Source: Dreissena polymorpha
Lineage: Eukaryota; Mollusca; Bivalvia; Myida; Dreissenidae
Length of the DNA: 64,000 nt
Assembly (NCBI RefSeq): GCF_020536995.1
Contig: NC_068364.1
Span: 51,831,222-51,895,221, forward strand
Direction: 5' to 3'
Below are positions 59,220 to 64,000 of this stretch, piece by piece. Position numbers and translations under genes: made by a program. The notes beneath the pieces are model-generated. The model was not told where the DNA came from and searched no databases. It saw only the letters and a list, made by a program, of their open reading frames with translations. Position 1 is the first letter of the stretch. The number at the start of each line of letters is the position of its first letter.

Positions 59220-60318
59220 AGACGCCGTGTGATGTCTGCTATTTCCATATCCACGGGTGTTTTTATGTCCAATGTTACGGTTTTTCAATAGATCGTATAC
59301 TTATCTACAAAACAGCGAATTAGCGTTCACTTTACATCATTTTTAATTATGTTATTTTGTTAGTACTTTCTCGCGTTTTTTTCGAACCTGTATTGGCAGC
59401 CATTGGTCGACGCCGTCTGCTATTTCGAACGATGAAGATTTCCATATCCACTGGCGTTTTTTTATTTAAAATGTTAGTGTTTTCCAATAGATCGTATACT
59501 TATCTACAAAACAGCGAATTAGCGTTCACTTTACATCATTTCTGATGATCTTATTTTGTAAATAATTTCTGAGCGTTAATTCCTACGTTGCTATGTCGTC
59601 AGCCATTTTGACGGTTGGTTTGTTTACTTTCGGTTTCCACTACAAACGAAATTAATTGATTTGCTGCTTGCGTTTATTTATTGATTAAATAATAAATTAT
59701 TAAACCCTAATAATGTAATTGTCTGAATATCATTTATATTCAAGATATTATCGGATAAATAGAATACCATTCTAATACCAGTGTGTACTTACATTTATCT
59801 CAGAAAGCCTAGCCGTGTAAACCTTTCTTTAACTCGTCGCACTCAATACGTTGAATAACACATAGATTTATGTCATGTTCATTAAAAAACCACAATGTGC
59901 ACAAAAGACATGCATGTGTACTACCGATTGATATTCAAACACAATTATCACGCCTTTGTTTATCGATTAAACGCCTAACTGAATTAATAACGCGTAACGT
60001 CAGTTTCTTTGTTTCGTAGCAAGATGGAAGCTAGCCTAAGCGCTTTTCATGACGTCACGCGCGCGTGCCCTTTCCCATAAAAATATTTAAACGCAAAATA
60101 CTCGAAAACTTGATTTTTCCCAGGTATAACGCCTACGCCAACAGGTAGATCGCATTCTTGTCCATACACATGTCAAATTTCAGCAAAAGTAACCGGCCAG
60201 TTTTCAAGACTCCCAAATCGCGACTATATGCCTCAGCTTAACGAAACTTAGCCCCCTTTATCATTCGTTCGAATGAACGTCATCAATGATGACGTCCAAT
60301 ACATCACTCATTCCATAC
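59220..60318. repeat. Dispersed repeat family R, copy 3
   Basis: The left part is tandemly duplicated (CATATCCAC(G/T)GG...AATAGATCGTATACTTATCT at about 59248-59390 and 59440-59570) and the middle is replaced. The right end matches copies 1 and 2. A Helitron-like copy follows about 180 bp later. Confidence 0.7.
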
Positions 60319-60495
60319 GAAGAACAAGGTCGGGTAAAATCTGTCGAGGTCCGGTAAACTTTTTAAGTTATTGGACCTCGTGTCTTATAAGATTTTAATT
60401 GTCTTTCGCCAGTGTTGTGTATAAGAAAAAAATACAATTGATTAGACCAACAAGGATAATGATGATTTAAATGAAAATATTAATTTTCTAACTGT

Positions 60496-61804
60496 ACTAG
60501 AGTTGCGACACCTTAAGGGTTTCGCGGGATGGAATGAGTGGGAACTAAAAAAATGTGGGTTCGAAAATTTTGGGTAAGAAAATGTGGGAACACAAATTTT
60601 GGGTACTAAACAAATGTGGGTACGAACATTTTGGTTACGAAAAAAAATGTGGGTACGAAAATTGTGGGTACAATGGGTCAATGTTAAGGTTTTAGCATGG
60701 CGGACGCTGGACGGCGAAAAGACACGATACGACACGATGAGCTGCCTATGACAATACCTCAGGTATTCTCCGAAAACAGCCGAGCGCATATGCATAAGTC
60801 AGTGAGTAATACTCAACAAGACTATTGTCAAGCAAATTTGTCCCCTAACGGCTCAACCATTGTCAGAATTTATTTTATTTTATTATTTATTGCCATTGAA
60901 ACCAGAATTTTTGACGTAGGAACAAAATGAAATCACGTGCATAATGTCCTTACTGCCATCTATCCATGTTTCAAGTTTCATGAAAAAATATTAAGAACTT
61001 TTAAAGTTATCGCAGGATTCAGAAAAGTGTGACAGACTGACTGACTGACTGACTGACGGACACACAGAGCACAAACCATAAATCCCCTCCGGTGAAACCG
61101 GTAGTGGACTAATAAAAGCTAGGCACGGCATATAAAATCAGAACCACTGGGTCGAATCTGCTGAAACTTGGCCACATTATAGATTATAGTCCAAACAAGC
61201 TACAGAATGAGCGTTTTTGGACCTGGCAGCGTAAAACATTAACCAATAATGGACAGCACAAAATGGGTCATTTTGTACAAAAAATGTAAACTTTGAGTGC
61301 CATTTAATGACCTTTAGACATCAGAAAGTTGCAAATTTTTAATATTCTGCACACTTCACTTGTTTTTTTTTACAAATTTAGAAGCATTTATGCTTGGGAT
61401 GTATATAAACCATGTTATTCAGTGTCAAATTTGGCAAAAAATCACAATACAATCCCAAAAATGGCTAAGCAGCAATGCCCCTTTAACATTATTCCTTATA
61501 TTTAATTGTATTGTTTAAAAAGATAACTGTGTATATTTAATCATAATGGCTCTGTATATCACACATGATAGGGCACTGCTGGGGCTTGAACCCAGAACTC
61601 ATCTCACATTGTAAGATGCGTTTTTCAATTAAACTACAATGACTGTATCTTGTGAAGTGGAGCCAACATACACCCACATACCGGTAAGTGAAAAAATCAT
61701 TCTGTCCATATATTTGTACTGGGCGTTAGTGAAAGTGAAAGTCTTTTTCCAGGTTTTCCCTGATTTCCAGGTTGGCTGGAAACCATGTTTAACTATGATA
61801 AAAT
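60496..61804 (-). mobile_element. Helitron-like element, copy 3, truncated
   Basis: CTAG at 60497-60500 with the same hairpin. The sequence is nearly identical to copy 2 over about 1.3 kb, including the extra insert (60815-61113). It differs by a 12-base indel near 60826 and few substitutions. It breaks off at 61804, before any satellite unit. Confidence 0.6.
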
Positions 61805-61972
61805 CGAGGGTTTGGCGCAAAACTACGATTCTTTCTCAAAACCACTTTCCACTAAAATTGTACATATTTTCATACCCTGCATCCATAAAAAAAATATCAC
61901 AGTTATATAATTAACATGTACAATTTTATAGTGATCCTGCAAAAATGTTGTATCTAAAATATGTAAAGAATG

Positions 61973-62231
61973 TATTGCAACACTATTGTATTTCAAGATA
62001 CATTAGTGTTGCAATAACATATTTGAATCCAAACAAAAAGTCATATTGCAATACTATGGTATCTATAGATACAATAGTGTTGCACATATATACTCAGTAG
62101 TTATATATATTCCTTTTTATTGCAACACTATTGTTACTCAAGATACAATAGTTTTGCAAATTAATTTGCATGTATTTTCATATAAATATATTTTGTGCAA
62201 AACTATTGTAACTTGAGTTACAATAGTAATG
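61973..62231. repeat. Four successive related palindromes
   Basis: Palindromes at about 61973-62016, 62045-62084, 62119-62161 and 62195-62231 all follow TTGCAACACTATTGTATC and its inverse, with different imperfections, spaced 70-75 bp apart. They occur once each between AT-rich spacers. Confidence 0.85.
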
Positions 62232-62269
62232 AACCAAGTTTTACTGCATTTCCAATATATTTTCAGTGT

Positions 62270-63065
62270 AAATAACATTACCGATGTTTGAATTTACACA
62301 GGTACATAAGTTTAAGTATGGCATTTCTGACTATGATAAATAACATTTTGATGTTTTAATGTATACAGGTACATAAGGCTAGGTATGGTATTTCTGACTA
62401 TAATAAATTACATTATTAGGATGTTTGAATTTACACGGGTACATTAGTCGAGGAATGGTATTCCTGACTGTGGTAGAAAACATTAAGAATGTTTGAATTT
62501 ACACGAGTACATTATTCAAGGTATGGTAAATCTGACTGTGGTAAATAACATTAAGAATGTTTAAATTTACACAGGTACATAAGTCAAGGTATGGTATTTC
62601 TTACTATGATAAATAACATTAAGGATGTTTGAATTTACATAAGTCACGGTATGGTACTCCTGACTATGATAAATAGCATTTAGGATGTTTGAATTTACAC
62701 GGGTACTTTAGTCAAGGTATGGTATTTCTGACCATATGATTAATAACATTTAGGATGTTTGAATTGACACAGGTACATTAGTCAAGGTATAGTATTTCTG
62801 ACAATGATAAATAACATTTAGGATGTTTGAATTTGCACGTGTACATTAGTCAAGGTATGGTATTCCGGACTATGGTAAATAATATTTAGGATGTTTGAAA
62901 TTACACAGGAACATTATTGAAGGTAGAGTATTTCTGACTGTAGTAAATAGCATTAAGGATGTTTGAATTTACACGGGTACATCTGAGTATGATAAATAAC
63001 ATTTAAGATGTTTGAATTTACACCGGTACATTAGTCAAGGTATGGAATTTCTGATTATGGTATAA
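62270..63065. repeat. 68-bp satellite, about 12 units
   Basis: The unit is approximately GATGTTTGAATTTACACGGG, TACATTAGTCAAGGTATGGT, ATTTCTGACTATGATAAATA, ACATTTAG. Units vary by substitutions and short deletions. It begins about 40 bp after the last palindrome. Confidence 0.92.
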
Positions 63066-64000
63066 ATAACTAGGGATACGAGAGGTTACAAATATAATTA
63101 ACTGGTTAATCTTTTTCAGTAACCGGTCATTAACCGGTTACCGAAACGCCTTATGTAGTTTAAATAATTTTTAGTACGTAAAAAATGTCATACAGCTCGA
63201 ACCACTCCGTAGAAACAAAAGTTATTTCAAATTTGAAATCGCTTGTGTTGATAACATGCCAGTTTGATAATAAAATGTACTATACAAATTATTTTCATAA
63301 TTTTGTAAATGTATGCTATATATTTTTTTATTTTTCCTGTGTAAATGCATAGGAGTAAAAAATTAAAGAACTACACAATGTTCATTTTTATGTTTTATTA
63401 ACTTATTTTTGGTTGGGCCGCTTATATTACGTTTACGTCGTTTCGTTCACAAAAATGGCGTATTCCTTTGTTCGTTCTGTTATAATATTTAAAACTCAAA
63501 TTGCCTTAATATAGAAATGTTTTTTTCCTTTCAATGCGACGTAAAGTGGGCTATGTGTGTTCAACGAATCCGCACCTCTTCTTATTCGATAATTGCATAC
63601 AATGTATTTTGTTGTTTGCATTTTAGCGTTTGTAGACGAAGCTGTATCGTTTGATTTTCATTTTACAATAAAAAATGTGCATAAAATAAAGGACACAAAA
63701 GCAAATTAAATTAATTTTGAACGAAATGTATGTTGAATATTTAATATAATCAGTACATTTATTAAATAGCGATGTAACTAAGTATAATGATCTTGAATAC
63801 TGATAGTTACGTATGTTAGTAAACGTACCATAGCGCACAAATTTTACGCAATTACACGAATACATAATTTAATGGGTTTATTTTAAAAATATTTCTATTT
63901 GATGTTTAATAATTTAATTAGTTCATAATTTGCTTTCTTAAATAAAACTTGCATCGGACAGTAATGGTCGTATTGTTGGACGCACATTATCACAATGATA
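63066..64000. other. Possible hAT-type terminus, then AT-rich sequence
   Basis: TAGGGATACGAGAGGTTACA (from 63071) is followed by AACTGGTTAA, AACCGGTCATTAACCGGTTA motifs resembling hAT transposon subterminal repeats. No partner end or transposase frame was identified before position 64000, and no gene was recognised. Confidence 0.35.

Overview
The window is AT-rich, intron-rich eukaryotic DNA crowded with interspersed and tandem repeats. Several repeat types here are familiar from marine and freshwater molluscs: a tRNA-derived SINE, an element with ATGCCCCC inverted ends, an element with ATCCCCAC ends, a Penelope-like element with a GIY-YIG domain, and a Helitron-like element carrying satellite units. 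A bivalve is the best guess, from general knowledge and not from any search.

Positions 1-16336 (minus strand) hold the one clearly recognisable protein gene, a complement C3/alpha-2-macroglobulin-family thioester protein. Seventeen exons could be placed by splice sites and codon phase. Together they give a signal peptide, MG1 to MG4, the MG7/CUB junction, and most of the thioester (TED) domain; the C-terminal part lies beyond position 1. Four things are odd. The thioester site reads GCCQQ instead of GCGEQ. MG5, MG6 and most of MG7 are missing, and a Penelope-like fragment sits in the gap. One TED exon changes reading frame internally, and another TED exon was not found. A 30-bp minisatellite of about 54 units starts exactly at the donor of exon 3, and each unit is a copy of that exon/intron junction. 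The introns also hold a LINE 3' fragment and simple repeats. Upstream of the gene is a 35-bp minisatellite with a CAGCTG E-box in many units.

Positions 17.5-38.8 kb contain almost no recognisable coding sequence. There is one candidate small exon near 18.0 kb, a DNA element with 17-bp inverted ends (20.2-21.3 kb), and a diverged segmental duplication (21.7-25.4 kb against 35.2-38.1 kb). A SINE entered only the first copy of that duplication. The same stretch has a six-copy GC-rich 14-bp motif cluster near 26.0 kb, a 0.4-kb foldback element, a TIR element at 30.1-30.8 kb, and ATG-trinucleotide arrays.

Positions 39-63 kb are a repeat-on-repeat landscape. Three copies of a Helitron-like element lie on the minus strand (39.1, 53.0 and 60.5 kb). 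Two carry arrays of a unit of about 197 bp, and one array is split by a 972-bp palindromic transposon with an 8-bp target duplication. Other items are nested TIR elements (43.1-44.7 and 57.7-58.9 kb), a MITE with 24-bp palindromes inside a minisatellite (47.3-48.1 kb), a foldback family (50.4-51.4 kb), a dispersed family ending in a CRE-like palindrome (49, 52 and 60 kb), and a run of four related palindromes followed by a 68-bp satellite (62-63 kb). Possible host elements are a CpG-rich promoter-like segment near 42.5 kb and an unidentified first exon at 48588-48852 on the minus strand. No CRISPR array, rRNA gene or intact tRNA gene was seen.
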